Part shown: positions 62,857 through 64,000 of the stretch, in pieces | How positions within the stretch are numbered: the first letter of the stretch is position 1 | Layout: every line of letters starts with the position of its first letter | Assembly: GCF_001955535.1 (NCBI RefSeq) | Contig: NZ_MPVN01000004.1 | Location: forward strand, 186,001-250,000 | Length of the DNA: 64,000 nt | Reading direction: 5' to 3' | DNA from: Paenibacillus sp. FSL H7-0326 | GTDB taxonomy: Bacteria > Bacillota > Bacilli > Paenibacillales > Paenibacillaceae | Made by a program: the position numbers and the translations under genes | Notes under the pieces: model-generated | What the model saw: only the letters and a program-made list of their open reading frames with translations | Database searches by the model: none | Told to the model about the DNA's origin: nothing

Positions 62857-63205
62857 GTGCCCAGGCAAGACTTCCCCCGAGCATCCCCCACAAGTCTTCC
62901 CCTGCAGAGAGGTTTTTGGATGTAGAACGACTTTTGCCGGAGGCAACCGGAGAGATACAGCCAAAACACCGCTCGCCCACACAAGACTTCCCTGAGCAGC
63001 TCAAGCCAAGCCTTCCCTCTCCAGAGAGGTTTTTGGATGTAGAACGACTTTTGCCATAGGCAACCAGAGAGATACAGCCAAAACACCGAACCGGCACAAG
63101 ACTTCCCCGAGTAGCCCAAGCCAAGCCTTCCCTCTCCAGAGAGGTTTTTGGATGTAGAACGACTTTTGCCGCAGGCAATCGGAGAGATACAGCCAAAACA
63201 CCGAA
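62857..63205. repeat. Three tandem units of a dispersed non-coding repeat
   Basis: The core GGTTTTTGGATGTAGAACGA recurs at 62911, 63029 and 63143 (periods 118 and 114). Each unit also has a TTGCC-n3-GGCAA hairpin, CCGGAGAGATACAGCCAAAAC and a CAAGACTTCCCCGAG segment. Units 2 and 3 contain CCTCTC-CA-GAGAGG followed by T5. The same family occurs at 32.9 kb. ORFs reading through it are artefacts. Confidence 0.88.
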
Positions 63206-63221
63206 CCCAAAAATTTTCCGA

Positions 63222-63249
63222 TTACAACTCCGCTGATTTGGTGTATAAT
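63222..63249 (+). promoter_or_regulatory. Promoter of menA
   Basis: TTACAA (63222-63227), a 16-base spacer and perfect TATAAT (63244-63249). Confidence 0.75.
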
Positions 63250-63257
63250 CAAACATT

Positions 63258-63275
63258 GTGTGAACGTTGTCACAA
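63258..63275 (+). promoter_or_regulatory. Rex-like operator at menA
   Basis: GTGTGAACGTTGTCACAA matches the Rex consensus TTGTGAA-N4-TTCACAA at 12 of 14 defined positions. It starts eight bases after the -10 element, where a repressor would block initiation. Confidence 0.68.
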
Positions 63276-63319
63276 AGTGTTGAGATTATTGTCATATTAG
63301 GAGGCTTAAAAAATACATC

Positions 63320-64000
63320 ATGAGTAACTGGACTTTTTTTAAACGAATGACTCGATTATTTTCAGTGACCGTCATGATTGTTCCTGTTGTTCTTGGCACG
63401 ATTACAGCCTATGCGTTTGATAAGGAGTTCAACTTTCTGTTGTTCTTGCTGACCTTGGTCGGGGCTGTATCCGCTCATATATTTTCGAACATGGTCAACG
63501 ATCTGTGGGATTACCGTAACGGTACGGACACAGAGGCGGCTGAAACAGAAGGAGCAATATCAACGAATTCTGGATTCCTGACGATGGGAACCATGTCGGA
63601 GAAGAAGTTTGCTGCAATTACGTGGGGATTTCTTATTCTGGCTGCCGTGTGCGGGCTGATTCTGACCATCGTCAGCGGCTGGCCGATTCTGGTACTTGCC
63701 CTGATTGGTGCGCTTATCGCATACTTCTATGTTGCACCTCCGATTAAATTCGGCTATCGCGGCAAAGGCTACAGTGAGATTGGTATCTTCATTTCATTCG
63801 GAGTACTGCCTGTGCTTGGGGCGTATTATGTACAGACAGGTGAATTTGCAGTTGCACCGCTGCTGCTGTCGTTGCCTGTCGGCATGCTGACCACGATGCT
63901 GCTGTTTAACCATCATTTTCTGCATTGGCGTGCGGACCGTGAGATTGGCAAGAAAACGCTGGTCGTGATGTGGGGAGAAGAGCGTGCGCTGCGTCTGTCC
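63320..64000 (+). CDS. menA: 1,4-dihydroxy-2-naphthoate prenyltransferase (cut by window edge)
   Basis: The first 227 codons of a UbiA-family membrane enzyme. MVNDLWDYRNGTD (about 56-68) is the first Asp-rich prenyl-diphosphate motif with NDxxD, followed by further spans. It adds the isoprenoid tail in menaquinone synthesis. AGGAGG lies about 17 bases ahead of the ATG. Product assigned as MenA over other UbiA members from the motif and the Rex-like site; the C-terminus is outside the window. Confidence 0.85.
   Translation, partial: MSNWTFFKRMTRLFSVTVMIVPVVLGTITAYAFDKEFNFLLFLLTLVGAVSAHIFSNMVNDLWDYRNGTDTEAAETEGAISTNSGFLTMGTMSEKKFAAITWGFLILAAVCGLILTIVSGWPILVLALIGALIAYFYVAPPIKFGYRGKGYSEIGIFISFGVLPVLGAYYVQTGEFAVAPLLLSLPVGMLTTMLLFNHHFLHWRADREIGKKTLVVMWGEERALRLS

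Noticed and set aside
62857..63205. CRISPR array
   Set aside because: Periods of 114-118 bases with almost the entire unit conserved, no unique spacers and no cas genes.
62624..63295. 223-codon minus-strand ORF through the tandem repeats
   Set aside because: Its repeated protein pattern comes from the repeated DNA, and it overlaps lspA. No ribosome site or family resemblance.

Overview
The window looks like chromosome from a Paenibacillus-type member of the Bacillales. Gene content and signals agree: strong GGAGG ribosome-binding sites, U-tailed intrinsic terminators, GTG/TTG starts, a yjlC-ndh pair, YdjO, YkoI-like PepSY proteins, an adaA-ogt-alkA alkylation operon, and several secreted pectin and sugar enzymes. 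I see no rRNA, tRNA, CRISPR array, transposase or integrase. All functional names come from reading the translations; no database search was possible.

Layout. 1-2.3 kb: an AraC-type regulator (cut by the window edge) diverges from a sugar isomerase and a Gfo/Idh oxidoreductase. 2.4-3.7 kb: a macrolide phosphotransferase gene behind a leader peptide and terminator (likely attenuation). 3.9-9.1 kb: a 1,736-codon secreted esterase/rhamnogalacturonan-lyase fusion. 9.1-16.3 kb: an AT-rich island with a damaged response regulator, a small secreted peptide, SdpA-like and SdpB-like proteins, a beta-lactamase-fold protein, an M23 peptidase, an SppA protease, an RDD protein and a small membrane protein. 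It is bounded by a 31-bp imperfect direct repeat of the lyase gene's 3' end. 16.4-24.3 kb: large catalase, MscS channel, peptidase T, SRPBCC/ArsR pair and the alkylation-repair operon. 24.6-35 kb: LCP protein, AraC/alpha-galactosidase, cytoplasmic alpha-amylase, MATE transporter, acyltransferase and a GntR/ABC operon. 35.3-40.4 kb: ATP-grasp/alpha-E/transglutaminase operon, small zinc-finger protein, TVP38 protein, cupin. 40.5-43.8 kb: yjlC-ndh behind a Rex-like site, and an NAD(P)-binding protein. 43.8-50.2 kb: two-component system with PepSY proteins, a phosphodiesterase-like lipoprotein and an amino-acid dehydrogenase. 50.4-57.3 kb: UPF0316 protein, pectate lyase, GAP-family exporter with TetR regulator, glycerophosphodiesterase, cold-shock genes, glycosyltransferase. 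57.4-64 kb: an ABC-F gene with its own leader ORF and terminator, a lipoprotein, DinB protein, nucleoside hydrolase, LspA, a three-unit repeat block and menA (cut by the edge) behind a second Rex-like site.

Themes. The island is the best candidate for an undescribed system: a Sdp-like secreted-peptide locus with a distinctive set of envelope proteins, partly decayed. Two antibiotic-type genes (Mph and ABC-F) each follow a short ORF and a terminator, suggesting drug-sensed ribosome stalling. Rex-like boxes at both ndh and menA suggest NADH-linked control of the quinone respiratory chain. The esterase/lyase fusion and the pectate lyase point to life on plant cell walls.
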